A DNA stretch of 64,000 nucleotides from the NCBI GenBank assembly GCA_965229525.1, contig OZ245886.1:1426001-1490000 (forward strand), written 5' to 3'. Positions within the stretch are counted from its first letter, which is position 1; the number at the start of each line of letters is the position of its first letter. Positions 28,334 through 36,729 of this stretch are shown here, piece after piece. This DNA comes from HXMU1420-13 sp965229525 (GTDB lineage: Bacteria > Bacteroidota > Rhodothermia > Balneolales > Balneolaceae). The notes under the pieces were generated by a model. That model was not told the origin of the DNA. It was given only the letters and a program-made list of their open reading frames with translations, and did no database searches. Made by a program: the position numbers and the translations under genes.

Positions 28334-28756
28334 CTATTTCTTCTTTCGATCTTCCAATCGATACATAAACTTTAAACCGCTCCAATCGTCATTCACTGCA
28401 CACACTTTTGTATCAACCAATCCAAGATGGAGTCCAAAGTTACGAACATCCATATCTGTGATGGTCCAATCATAATTTTTGGAAGCTTTCTTGATCCATG
28501 AGACCCAAATTGCTCCATCAATTTCCATTTTTGACTTTGCAAGTGGTAGCAAATTGTGCAACTCTACTTCCGAGGAGCAAAAGATGTGAATCAATGGGAA
28601 TTTATCAAACTCCTTTAGCCTATTAAATGAAACGTTCATAGGAATCTCCCCCAGCCATTCTATATATCCATTTGGTTCATTAACCAGGGCAACATTGAAA
28701 TTTGCTTTAATACCAAGCTTTTTAAAAAGAGGTGTTCCGGAATATCCGGCCATCAT
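28334..28756 (-). CDS. DUF3052 family protein
   Basis: A 140-residue protein beginning MMAGYSGTPLFKKLGIK, the characteristic opening of DUF3052. Its function is not known. It overlaps the SirB1-type gene by four bases and precedes the DUF72 gene by 18, so the three are almost certainly one transcript. No signal peptide or membrane segment is seen. Confidence 0.82.
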   Translation of the reverse strand: MMAGYSGTPLFKKLGIKANFNVALVNEPNGYIEWLGEIPMNVSFNRLKEFDKFPLIHIFCSSEVELHNLLPLAKSKMEIDGAIWVSWIKKASKNYDWTITDMDVRNFGLHLGLVDTKVCAVNDDWSGLKFMYRLEDRKKK

Positions 28757-29604
28757 TCATAGGCTTCTGTCATCGCGAGTAATTCTTTTAAGTCTTCTAC
28801 TCGCTCAGGTTGTTCTAATCGCTCGTAACTATGAATTAGATTACGAATGCATCGAATTAAGATTTCCAGATCTGTGGCAATTTTAAAATGATCCGGTTTT
28901 GGTTCGATGTTGTTTTTCTTTAGGAAAAAATAGCATTGATCGTAAGAAACAATGGCCCCATTATCGTAGGGATCAATAAGTACTTCTTCTTTCTCACTAA
29001 CATAATTTAGCATGAAATGGATGGGCATATTTACACCAAAGAAGGGCATTTCAAGTCTTCGTGCAAGGAACATGACTACCATACTTAATGTGATGGGAAG
29101 TCCGCGCCGTCGCCGAATTACCTGATCAATAAAACAATTCGCCGGATTATGATAATCATCGGTATCCCCAGAAAAGTTTAAGTCCTCAAACACAAATTTA
29201 ATCAACTGCTTCATCTTTCGGCGCTCATCTAACCTATAGCGGATAGTAGGCTCTACCATTTCAGCAAAATGATCTAGCTGCTTCTCAAAATCTGATAATC
29301 GCAGTGTTGGGTTACCAAATCGAGAAAGGGTAAATACGGCTGTTTCCAAGGTCTTTCGGTTACGTATACCTTTCTCGAGTATTTCATGGAAATCAGCTTT
29401 TAAAGTTGGATAGGTGAGCTGATGAATAATGGAACTAACCTTGCTTTTTTGTGTTTGATCCTGCGTTTCGATCCTATATTCATCCAACAATGGAATAGCA
29501 TTTTCTCCCAACTCAGAAAATCTATTTTGCACACTTTCCTGAATGAAGGGATCCGGATCCTCCATTAATATCAGTAACGATTCTATTTCTGATTTACTAG
29601 TCAT
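28753..29604 (-). CDS. SirB1 family (transglutaminase-like) protein
   Basis: A 283-residue protein with HEAT-like helices first, then the SirB1 core: NPANCFIDQVIRRRRGLPIT and MPFFGVNMPIHFML. The core resembles transglutaminase-like folds. A role is not established. An upstream ATG at 29685 extends the frame by 27 residues but would leave only 22 bases before the divergent arginine deiminase gene, so I prefer ATG 29604. The gene overlaps DUF3052 downstream. Confidence 0.85.
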   Translation of the reverse strand: MTSKSEIESLLILMEDPDPFIQESVQNRFSELGENAIPLLDEYRIETQDQTQKSKVSSIIHQLTYPTLKADFHEILEKGIRNRKTLETAVFTLSRFGNPTLRLSDFEKQLDHFAEMVEPTIRYRLDERRKMKQLIKFVFEDLNFSGDTDDYHNPANCFIDQVIRRRRGLPITLSMVVMFLARRLEMPFFGVNMPIHFMLNYVSEKEEVLIDPYDNGAIVSYDQCYFFLKKNNIEPKPDHFKIATDLEILIRCIRNLIHSYERLEQPERVEDLKELLAMTEAYE

Positions 29605-29707
29605 GCTATCTCTTTGCCCAGTTGGAAAATACCTAAATGAAGGCACAAATCCTCGAAAAATGGTTTTCTGAGTCCCTATATTCAACTCACAAAATTAGAT
29701 CACAGCT

Positions 29708-30943
29708 ATGAAAATAAACGTCTCCTCAGAAATTGGTCACCTTAACGGTGTAATTGTTCATACACCGGGGCACGAAGTGTCGTTGGTAAATCCTGAGATT
29801 GCCGATGAACTGCTTTTTGATGATATCATTTTTGAAGATGATGCCAGAAACGAACATTTGGATATGCTTGACGTTTTTAAAGCTGCTATGAGAAGTGATG
29901 GCCAGGTAATTGAAATAGCTGATTTATTTCTTGAGACCTTAAAAATAGACGATGCATCTCCTTATTTCATCGAGCAATTAATTCGTGAGTTACCTCAAGA
30001 AAACCTTCAGGTTGTTGAAAAAGAACTGCTGACTTTGACACCAGATGACTTACTGAAATTTGCCATTCAAGGGGAACTTCACACATCAAAAGACTTTACC
30101 TTGCACCCATCCCCAAACTTACTTTTTACACGAGATTTGGCTGCAGTATGTGGCGACAGTATTCTAATTTCAAGGGCTGCCACGCATGCACGTTTGCGTG
30201 AGTCGTTAATTATGGAAACGATTGTGAAATACAATCCACTTTTTGGTGACATTAGTGCTAATGCGATTAGAATTTCCGGGCATCAAAGTATAGAAGGAGG
30301 CGATGTTCTTATTCAATCTGATAAGTTGGTTTTAATAGGAATGAGTGAACGAACCTCATTTACAGGATTGGTAAAGGCCGCAGATGGTTTACTAAGTCAT
30401 GGCGTGGAAACTGTACTTGCTGTTGATATCCCAAAACAGCGCGCTAGCATGCACCTGGATACTGTTTTTACCTTCATTTCCTCAAACGAATGTGTTGCAT
30501 TTCCACCCGCAATTTTAGAACAGCAAGACAACGTTATTGCTTTGCAAAAAGATGGGGACAAAATTCTCGCCGAACAGCGATCTAATCTTCAATCTGCACT
30601 GAAAGAATTCTCCGGAACTGATTACACATTTATTAAATGTGGGGGAGAAGATCGGACTAGCCAGTATCGTGAACAATGGACGGATGGAGCCAATATGTTT
30701 GCCCTGGCACCTGGAGTTGCCGTTGGATATGAAAGAAATACCAAAACATTCAACACATTGGTGGATCACGGTTACTCGTTCATGAATCAGTTCGAATTTG
30801 TAGAGGAATATGAAAACAAAGATCTACCGGTGAACGATCAAACAAGAATTGCGGTAAGCTTTCAAGGTCGCGAACTTTGTCGTGGACGAGGAGGCGCTCG
30901 TTGTATGACCATGCCAATATCAAGAGAACCATTTAATTTCTAA
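29708..30943 (+). CDS. arcA: Arginine deiminase
   Basis: A 411-residue enzyme hydrolysing arginine to citrulline and ammonia. Recognition rests on EIGHLNGVIVHTPGHE, FTRDLAAVCGDSI, SIEGGDVLI, HLDTVFTF with its catalytic His, and the nucleophile Cys399 in GARCMTMP. No arcB or arcC lies nearby, so a full ATP-yielding pathway is not shown here. The M50 protease gene begins only four bases after its stop and probably shares its transcript. Confidence 0.95.
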   Translation: MKINVSSEIGHLNGVIVHTPGHEVSLVNPEIADELLFDDIIFEDDARNEHLDMLDVFKAAMRSDGQVIEIADLFLETLKIDDASPYFIEQLIRELPQENLQVVEKELLTLTPDDLLKFAIQGELHTSKDFTLHPSPNLLFTRDLAAVCGDSILISRAATHARLRESLIMETIVKYNPLFGDISANAIRISGHQSIEGGDVLIQSDKLVLIGMSERTSFTGLVKAADGLLSHGVETVLAVDIPKQRASMHLDTVFTFISSNECVAFPPAILEQQDNVIALQKDGDKILAEQRSNLQSALKEFSGTDYTFIKCGGEDRTSQYREQWTDGANMFALAPGVAVGYERNTKTFNTLVDHGYSFMNQFEFVEEYENKDLPVNDQTRIAVSFQGRELCRGRGGARCMTMPISREPFNF

Positions 30944-30947
30944 TTCA

Positions 30948-32204
30948 TTGGATTTCGATCAACAAAAGCAGGTTTTCGAACAAACAGATTCATCGGAGAA
31001 AACGTCATTTCGAATAAAGGATTTTCTACCGCTTTCAGGTAAAAACAAGCCATCTGCAAAGACTCTGTTCAAGCATAGTTTATTATTCGCTATAACTTTT
31101 ATTTCGGTATCACTCGTTAGTGTGATTTTGGTGGGGAAAGAACTTCAAACCACAATGCTTTGGGGCATTCTATTACCATATCCCACCCAGGTTGACTTGA
31201 TGCGTGGAGTACTTTTTGCCACTCTACTACTATCATTTCTTACCGCCCACGAATTCGGTCATTATTTTGCTGCCGTTTATCATAATATTGCAGTCTCGTT
31301 GCCCTATTACATTCCAATCCCTTTGGGTATTGGCACGCTGGGGGCAGTCATTCGAATCCGCGAACAGATTCACGAAACAAATAAACTTTTTGATGTGGGT
31401 GCTGCGGGGCCCATTGCGGGTTTCATCGTCTCTCTGATCATTTTATTTATAGGGTTTTTTACACTACCAGATGTTGAATTTCTGAATGAATTCGGGGATC
31501 ACAATTATGTGGTGGAATACTACAATGAAACGGGTGTGTATCCCGATGGACCACAATTGGCTGATGGGCAAATTGCCTTCTTTTTTGGTGGAACCCCCCT
31601 GTACAATACACTTTCTTCTTTTTTTGCTGATGCTCCTCCTTTGTGGGAAATTATGCATTACCCATTTCTTCTGGCCGGCTGGTTTGGGTTGTTTTTTACG
31701 GCTTTAAATCTAATGCCGGTTGGTCAACTTGATGGCGGCCATATTTTGTATTCGCTAATAGGCTATAAGCGGCATCGAATTATAGCCCGACTATTCTTTA
31801 TACTGATTACCATATTTGCGAGCTTCGAAGCTGTGCCCATAATACATGGTTTTGTGGCCGATTTTGAAGGCGACTTAATGTTGCTTTCCTGGACAATTTG
31901 GATCGGTTTTCTCTTTTTGATGTTCCAACGTGCATTTCGTCGCGACCCGATTTGGGTACCAGCCGGACTAACTACATCAGTAGTTATAGCTGCCGGGTAT
32001 TCATTCATTTTTGCAAAAGATGATGGTACCGAATCCTCACTTATTTGGCTCTTCTGGATTTTCTTTATCACCTTTTTTGTTCGAGTTGAACACCCCCCGG
32101 TAATCATTGAAAAGGAACTTACCCCGACTAGAAAAGTGCTCGGTTGGTTAAGTATGCTTATCTTTGTGCTTTGTATCAGTTTTAATCCATTATCATTCAG
32201 ATAA
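30948..32204 (+). CDS. Membrane site-2 protease family (M50) metallopeptidase
   Basis: A 418-residue integral membrane protein. The zinc motif HEFGH lies at 101-105 inside a membrane helix, and LMPVGQLDGGH in a later helix supplies the third metal ligand, a layout of the S2P/EcfE-like M50 family. There are about eight hydrophobic segments. No PDZ domain is apparent, so it is unlike RseP. The start is a TTG four bases after the arcA stop; no closer ATG precedes the first helix. The substrate is unknown. Confidence 0.9.
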   Translation: MDFDQQKQVFEQTDSSEKTSFRIKDFLPLSGKNKPSAKTLFKHSLLFAITFISVSLVSVILVGKELQTTMLWGILLPYPTQVDLMRGVLFATLLLSFLTAHEFGHYFAAVYHNIAVSLPYYIPIPLGIGTLGAVIRIREQIHETNKLFDVGAAGPIAGFIVSLIILFIGFFTLPDVEFLNEFGDHNYVVEYYNETGVYPDGPQLADGQIAFFFGGTPLYNTLSSFFADAPPLWEIMHYPFLLAGWFGLFFTALNLMPVGQLDGGHILYSLIGYKRHRIIARLFFILITIFASFEAVPIIHGFVADFEGDLMLLSWTIWIGFLFLMFQRAFRRDPIWVPAGLTTSVVIAAGYSFIFAKDDGTESSLIWLFWIFFITFFVRVEHPPVIIEKELTPTRKVLGWLSMLIFVLCISFNPLSFR

Positions 32205-32210
32205 AATTCC

Positions 32211-32645
32211 ATGAAACAACTATTCATTCTAAGTCTGCTTTTCGGATTTGCAGCATGTTCATCAAACCAGGAAACACCGCAAACTACAAGCCAGCCAATC
32301 GAAGAAACTCTATCTTCTCAGATTGAAGCACTTCTTGATGCTGATCAATACATTGAAGCCATTGAAATCCTCAAAAATGAAGAAGATTCTGAAGAGGTTA
32401 TCCAATTACGTGAGATTGCTTATTTGAATTATGGCTTGTACCTAGAGTACCGGGATTCCAATGTGACCAACATGCGTGATAAAATGAATGGGGCGTTGCG
32501 TCAATACATAGAAGTAATGCGAATTAATCCTGATAACGAAAAGGCAATCACAGAAATTGAGCAGATTTTGGGGATTTATTCCACATTCCCAGATCGCTCA
32601 CCAGATCCAGATGTGATGGAAGCTCTCGAAGAATTAGGATTTTAA
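32211..32645 (+). CDS. Small lipoprotein with a TPR-like helical region
   Basis: A 144-residue protein with a lipobox (GFAAC, lipidated Cys16) behind a short hydrophobic signal. A Gln/Thr-rich linker precedes helical pairs (QYIEAIEIL, LRQYIEVMRINPDNEKAI) like one or two TPRs. It starts six bases after the M50 gene. No family is recognised. It may be an outer-membrane or periplasmic accessory of the operon. Confidence 0.7.
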   Translation: MKQLFILSLLFGFAACSSNQETPQTTSQPIEETLSSQIEALLDADQYIEAIEILKNEEDSEEVIQLREIAYLNYGLYLEYRDSNVTNMRDKMNGALRQYIEVMRINPDNEKAITEIEQILGIYSTFPDRSPDPDVMEALEELGF

Positions 32646-32661
32646 TTACGACGACCGACAA

Positions 32662-32720
32662 ACGACGAATGACCAACGGCTTGTACCACCATTCGTCGTA
32701 AACCGTTCGTCATTATTCGT
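32662..32720. repeat. Inverted repeat before smpB
   Basis: ACGACGAATG (32662-32671) is the exact complement of CATTCGTCGT (32690-32699). A second, imperfect pairing follows between GACGAATGACCAACGG and CCGTTCGTCATTATTCGT. The arms lie between the lipoprotein stop and smpB and may form alternative hairpins in the leader. Confidence 0.6.
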
Positions 32721-32723
32721 TCA

Positions 32724-33173
32724 ATGAATATCCAAAACCGCAAAGCCTTTCACGATTATTCCATCGAAGAAACCTTCGATGCGGGCTTGGTGCTTCAAGG
32801 AACCGAGGTAAAATCGCTACGACAAGGAAAAGCTAGTTTTACTGATGCCTTTGCTTTCGTAAAAGATGGGGAAGTATGGTTGCGTGATTTCTATATCAAA
32901 CCGTTTGAACATGGATCGTATTACAATCATGATCCTCGACGAGACCGAAAATTGTTACTCAGTAAGCGAGAGATTAGAGAGTTAGATCGGGCAGTATTGC
33001 AAAAAGGGAATACCATCATCCCACTAAAAATCTTCTTCAAAAATGGGTTCGCCAAAGTTCAAATCGGTCTGGCAAAGGGTAAAAAGCGTTTTGATAAACG
33101 AGAGAGCATAAAAGATAAAGACACCAGGCGTGATATGGATCGTGCGCTTAAAAGTGGGAAAGTTCGAATCTAA
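32724..33173 (+). CDS. smpB: SsrA-binding protein
   Basis: A 149-residue trans-translation factor that carries tmRNA to stalled ribosomes. IQNRKAFHDYSIEETFDAGLVLQGTEVKSLRQGKAS and a C-terminal KKRFDKRESIKDKD-like basic tail are diagnostic when taken in parts: GTEVKSLR is the core RNA-binding turn. The tmRNA gene itself is not in this window. It is followed by a terminator-like hairpin that also serves rnpB. Confidence 0.97.
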   Translation: MNIQNRKAFHDYSIEETFDAGLVLQGTEVKSLRQGKASFTDAFAFVKDGEVWLRDFYIKPFEHGSYYNHDPRRDRKLLLSKREIRELDRAVLQKGNTIIPLKIFFKNGFAKVQIGLAKGKKRFDKRESIKDKDTRRDMDRALKSGKVRI

Positions 33174-33179
33174 TACAAA

Positions 33180-33205
33180 ACCCCAACCTGTCGGTCGGGG
33201 TTCTG
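33180..33205 (-). terminator. Terminator of rnpB (minus), possibly bidirectional
   Basis: On the minus strand AACCCCGACC pairs with GGTTGGGGTT around a GACA loop (CCCC:GGGG plus inner pairs) and is followed by T-rich bases. On the plus strand the same bases can pair slightly less well and may end the smpB transcript. Confidence 0.75.
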
Positions 33206-33242
33206 ATATTCTGCGGAAAAGCCTATAAGCCGGATTCTGTTC

Positions 33243-33538
33243 CCCCGCACATAATGATCAATGCTCAATACTATTCTTCAGTCTTTCTTTAAGTCTTCGA
33301 ATACCTTGTCCATGATGTTTTAACTTTCTTTCTCTATTCATTGCATCAGATCTATCCTTGAACCCCTCAAAATAGACAAGTTCATATGGCAGATTTGGAG
33401 AAGTAGACTTAACATTGCCATTATTATGTTGCTCGAGTCTTTTTCGAAGATTCGAAGTATATCCAACATAAAATGTTTTATTCTGCTTACTTTGCAATAA
33501 ATAAACGAAATACATCAACTTGATCATTATGTGCGGGG
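33243..33538. repeat. 19-bp inverted repeat framing the rnpB insertion
   Basis: The left arm 33243-33261 is the exact complement of the right arm 33520-33538 (CCCCGCACATAATGATCAA in one orientation). In the RNase P RNA they would form a long helix that extends P18. The stop codon of the nuclease gene and one of its possible starts lie within the arms. Confidence 0.9.
33258..33527 (-). CDS. GIY-YIG nuclease family protein inside rnpB
   Basis: An 89-residue single-domain GIY-YIG protein (85 residues from ATG 33515). The motif pair is YFVYLL (the GIY strand) and FYVGYTS (the YIG strand), followed by LRKRLEQHNNG with the conserved Arg and ENR-like NRERKLK with the catalytic Glu. All key residues are present. 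Standalone GIY-YIG proteins of this type (YhbQ/UPF0213-like) are common and of unclear role. It reads in the same direction as rnpB and lies wholly in its P18 region, flanked by the 19-bp inverted repeat. The start choice is uncertain because no ribosome binding site is seen. Confidence 0.85.
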   Translation of the reverse strand: MIKLMYFVYLLQSKQNKTFYVGYTSNLRKRLEQHNNGNVKSTSPNLPYELVYFEGFKDRSDAMNRERKLKHHGQGIRRLKERLKNSIEH

Positions 33539-33910
33539 TGGCAATCATTTATCTGGTGCATTCCACCCGACAGCGTCTCGACAAGTGGCGAATACTGCCC
33601 TACATGAACTTGCACCCCACGAGGTTTACCTAGCTATCGATCTCACGATACGATACGGTGAGCTCTTACCTCACCTTTTCACCCTTACCAAGCACATTAA
33701 CTATGTGCTTGGCGGTATATTCTCTGTTGCACTTTCTATCCCGATTCCGTCGCCAGAAACGAGCCTCAACTTCGCCCGAAGGATCGCTGAGCGTGGTACT
33801 TGTTGGTGTCCGGACTTTCCTCCCAGCACATAAGGTTCAATTTTCTATCAGTAAACTGAACCGTATGTGCTAGGCGATTGCCCAACTTTTCCAGCGAACA
33901 AGATACAAAT

Positions 33911-33941
33911 AAAAAAGGGAAGCCTTTAGCTTCCCTTTTAT
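33911..33941. terminator. Bidirectional terminator
   Basis: GGGAAGC pairs with GCTTCCC around a short loop, with an A run on one side and TTTTA on the other. It ends the minus-strand CT398-like gene just upstream of rnpB. Confidence 0.85.
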
Positions 33942-33962
33942 AGCGCGATGATCACTTTCTAA

Positions 33963-34697
33963 TTAAAGCGATAAGTTCTTTTTTGCATTATCGAAGAATG
34001 ACTGGTCAACCACTATTCTACCACTATTCTCGTCAAAAATGATTTTGTTCATTCGGCGAACTTCAACCTGAGTTTGTGGCGGAAGCACCATACCAAGAGC
34101 CGCACCACGGTCCATCGCTACAACAGCAATACCGTTTTGAAGCCCATTTCTGAGACGCTTATAGTTTCTGATGTAACGTTCATCAACTTCTTTTTCAACT
34201 TGGTCTCGTTTATCAACCAGAACCTGTTCTTCTTCTTCTGTTGATTTCATTACTTGTTCGAGGCTGTTTTTCTTAGCATCAAACAAAGTTTTCACTTCTG
34301 CTAGGCTTTGTTCAGCAGTTTCGAGTTCAGGTCCAATTAATTCCTGTCGTTTTTCGATTTCGGCGAGACGTCCAGTACTATTTTCAATAATCTGTTTTTG
34401 TGCTTCAATTTCCTTAGTCAGGGCATCATACTCGCGATTATTTCGAACAGTTAGTTGTTGATCTTCGTACTTCTTTACTTTCTCTTCTGAAGATGAGATT
34501 TCAAGTTTAAGATTATCATATTCAACGATGAGACTTGTTTCTTCTTCTTTTAACCGGCTTAATTTATGTTCATTTCTCGCGATATCCGTTTCGATATCTA
34601 GGATCTCTTCCGGTAAATCTCCCCTAAGTTGTTTTATCTCGTCAATTCTACTGTCGATATACTGAAGGTTTGCTAGTTGTTGCAGTATTTCTTTCAT
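33963..34697 (-). CDS. CT398/zinc-ribbon hook family coiled-coil protein lacking the zinc cysteines
   Basis: A 244-residue protein. Residues 5-180 form a long antiparallel coiled coil rich in Glu, Lys and Gln, starting LQQLANLQYIDSRIDEIKQL. The end resembles the C4 zinc ribbon of the CT398 family in order (LPPQTQVEVRR, IIFDENSGRIVVD), but none of the four cysteines is present. Homologues are thought to bind RNA or rod-type partners. It lies 10 bases after Nif3 and probably shares its transcript. The missing cysteines suggest a non-zinc structural variant. Confidence 0.8.
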   Translation of the reverse strand: MKEILQQLANLQYIDSRIDEIKQLRGDLPEEILDIETDIARNEHKLSRLKEEETSLIVEYDNLKLEISSSEEKVKKYEDQQLTVRNNREYDALTKEIEAQKQIIENSTGRLAEIEKRQELIGPELETAEQSLAEVKTLFDAKKNSLEQVMKSTEEEEQVLVDKRDQVEKEVDERYIRNYKRLRNGLQNGIAVVAMDRGAALGMVLPPQTQVEVRRMNKIIFDENSGRIVVDQSFFDNAKKNLSL

Positions 34698-34707
34698 GGA
34701 ATAGTTA

Positions 34708-35769
34708 TCAGCTTTGATGAATGGATTGAGGTTCGGTATCTGAAATATAAATGTGCATTGGGTTCGTAATAGTTTTAGTAGCCATTACGGAAAGTTCTTC
34801 GAATGCATCAGCAAGTTCGCTGCGCAGTTCTTCAACAATTGGGAACTCGCTTTCATAGTGGCCCACATCAACTAAAAGAAAATCATCGTTCTCTGTGAAA
34901 AAGTCATGATATTTGATATCGGCTGTGATAAACGCCTGCGCACCAGCTTCAATAGCTTTCTTTTTTAGAGAGATACCGGCACCACCGCAAACGGCCACTT
35001 TTTTAATTCTATCAACAGCGCCCGAAAATCTAACTGCTTTAACATTTAATGCTTTCGAAACTAAATGTAGAAATTCGTTTTGCCCAACCCCTTCTTCTGG
35101 ATATTCTCCGATTACGCCCAAACCAAAATTCTGTGATGAAGATGCTAACTGTGTAACCTGGAACTTTCCAGACTTCAGCAATCCTTCTTTTTTAAGTCCA
35201 GCCCTTAGTCCGGATAAGTGATGGGCGTCAATTATAGCTTCAAAACAGGTAGCCACTTGTTCTCGATTCTCAACCGAGAAATAATGTGCCTCTTCTGCTG
35301 AGTAATAGTTTAATAGTTTAATTACTGATTCTGGGTCATCATGAGATATAACCAGCCTGATTTTATGGCTGATCTCATAGCTTTTATCCAGAAAACGCAA
35401 ATTGTCTAATCCGAGAATGTTTGCAAGAACAAATGACACTCCGTCTAATGCTGCATCCAGATTTGTATGTGCAACTAAAAGCCCTATATCATTCTTAATA
35501 AGCTGATAAATGATCTTCCCTTGCTCATTTGTAGGGTTTATGTTCCCAATCTTATTAAAAATAAGCGGGTGATGAGCCACAATTAATTGAACATTCTTCG
35601 AAACGGCTTCTTCAACAACTGCTTCAGTGATATCCAGGCAAGTTAAAATAGAACTTACCTCTGCACTTGGGTCTCCTACTAGTAATCCAACGTTATCGTA
35701 ATCCATCTTTATGCTTGGTGGCGCCCATTGATTAAGGAAGGTGGATATATGTTGGATTTGAATTGCCAC
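34708..35769 (-). CDS. Nif3-like dinuclear metal center protein
   Basis: A 353-residue hexameric-type Nif3/YqfO protein. VAHHPLIF and VAHTNLDAA carry metal ligands, and the C-terminal KYHDFFTENDDFLLVDVGHYESE provides more. The middle part (about 130-230) is the CutA/PII-like insert found in the long form. Function is unsettled; GTP cyclohydrolase-related roles have been suggested for relatives. It is the first gene of a two-gene minus-strand unit with the CT398-like protein. Confidence 0.9.
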   Translation of the reverse strand: MAIQIQHISTFLNQWAPPSIKMDYDNVGLLVGDPSAEVSSILTCLDITEAVVEEAVSKNVQLIVAHHPLIFNKIGNINPTNEQGKIIYQLIKNDIGLLVAHTNLDAALDGVSFVLANILGLDNLRFLDKSYEISHKIRLVISHDDPESVIKLLNYYSAEEAHYFSVENREQVATCFEAIIDAHHLSGLRAGLKKEGLLKSGKFQVTQLASSSQNFGLGVIGEYPEEGVGQNEFLHLVSKALNVKAVRFSGAVDRIKKVAVCGGAGISLKKKAIEAGAQAFITADIKYHDFFTENDDFLLVDVGHYESEFPIVEELRSELADAFEELSVMATKTITNPMHIYISDTEPQSIHQS

Positions 35770-35970
35770 TCTACCTATCCTCTTTGAAGATTTGTTGCGG
35801 TGAGTGGCTCGATGAGCGGCCTATGTGAGTAGAAAATTTCAGTATCAAGAAATCTGACTGTTTACACATTTTTCTGAGCCCGCAAAAATACGACTAAAAC
35901 ACGAATTTAAAAAGCATAACTTATTGTTGGGATACTTATAGTCCAATAATTCATAAAATTTTATAAGAAA

Positions 35971-36663
35971 TTGAAGTCCATTTCAGAAAATATTGAGATC
36001 ATCAATCAAAGAATTCAATCAGCAGCTAGAAAGTCTGGAAGAAGTTCTGAGGATATTAAGCTTATTGCCGTTTCGAAAACCAAACCAAATTCAATGATTG
36101 AAGAAGCCTTTAATGCCGGGCAAATTCATTTTGGAGAGAATCGGATGCAGGAGCTTCAAACTAAAATGATGGAAATTGAAGCCCCTAATATTCAATGGCA
36201 TATGATTGGAACCATGCAAACCAATAAGATCAAATATATTGCGGACAGAGTAGATTGGATTCACTCGGTCGGAAAAGCAAAACACATTAATGAAATTAAC
36301 AAAAAAGCCATAGCGGCGGATCGAACTATCAACCTGTTAATTCAGGTAAATATCAGTGGTGAGGATCAAAAAAGTGGGTGTGAACCTTCTGAACTTGAAT
36401 CAATTCTTGAAGCTGCTAGAAAGTTTGAAAATATTGCGATCCGCGGTTTAATGGGAATGGCTACATTTGTTGATAATCCTGAAGATGTTAGGTCGGAGTT
36501 TGCAAAACTAAAAAATACATTCGATGATCACTTTCATCTAAATAGTGGAAATGTTCAGTTAACCGAACTTTCCATGGGTATGAGTAACGATTTTGAGGTT
36601 GCAATCGAAGAAGGTGCAACCATGATTCGGGTTGGGAGCGCAATTTTCGGTTCGCGAAACTAA
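35971..36663 (+). CDS. yggS: YggS/PLPBP family PLP homeostasis protein
   Basis: A 230-residue PLP-binding protein with an alanine-racemase-like barrel. LIAVSKTKP carries the PLP lysine, and HFGENRMQEL, WHMIGTMQTNKIKYI, and ELSMGMSNDFEVAI with VRVGSAIFG are diagnostic. It controls free pyridoxal phosphate. The start is TTG at 35971; there is no closer ATG at a plausible N-terminus. It heads a plus-strand run with two small membrane proteins, DivIVA and PNP, like the Gram-positive ylm region where yggS (ylmE) sits by divIVA. Confidence 0.94.
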   Translation: MKSISENIEIINQRIQSAARKSGRSSEDIKLIAVSKTKPNSMIEEAFNAGQIHFGENRMQELQTKMMEIEAPNIQWHMIGTMQTNKIKYIADRVDWIHSVGKAKHINEINKKAIAADRTINLLIQVNISGEDQKSGCEPSELESILEAARKFENIAIRGLMGMATFVDNPEDVRSEFAKLKNTFDDHFHLNSGNVQLTELSMGMSNDFEVAIEEGATMIRVGSAIFGSRN

Positions 36664-36729
36664 GGTTGATTAATTCCGTAGCTGTTCCCACTTTACCTTA
36701 TCATTAATATAAAAACTTAAGAGGGCATC

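Larger units (their letters stand above)
33213..33894 (-). ncRNA. rnpB: RNase P RNA (rnpB), interrupted by a GIY-YIG insertion
   Basis: The minus strand holds a bacterial type A RNase P RNA. P1 pairs GGAAAAG (33886-33892) with CTTTTCC (33215-33221). Conserved pieces include GGAGGAAAGTCCGGAC (33808-33823), a long P3 hairpin GCACATACGGTTCAG...TTGAACCTTATGTGC, GTGCAACAGAGAATATACCGCC, GGTAAGGGTGAAAAGGTG, GGTAAACC, and the 3' AGAATCCGGCTTATAGG. About 280 bases (33258-33538) sit in the P18 loop region and contain a nuclease gene. Without the insert the gene would be about 400 nt, normal for the class. The enzyme matures tRNA 5' ends. The function of the split RNA is not known. Confidence 0.92.

Noticed and set aside
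31763..32227. 154-residue minus-strand frame
   Set aside because: Shadow of the M50 protease membrane helices; composition is that of an antisense reading.
33531..33833. 100-residue plus-strand frame across rnpB
   Set aside because: It lies antisense to conserved RNase P RNA sequence and its protein has no family-like features.
33174..33900. tmRNA gene next to smpB
   Set aside because: The conserved bases match RNase P RNA, and no tag-peptide frame or tRNA-Ala-like ends are present.
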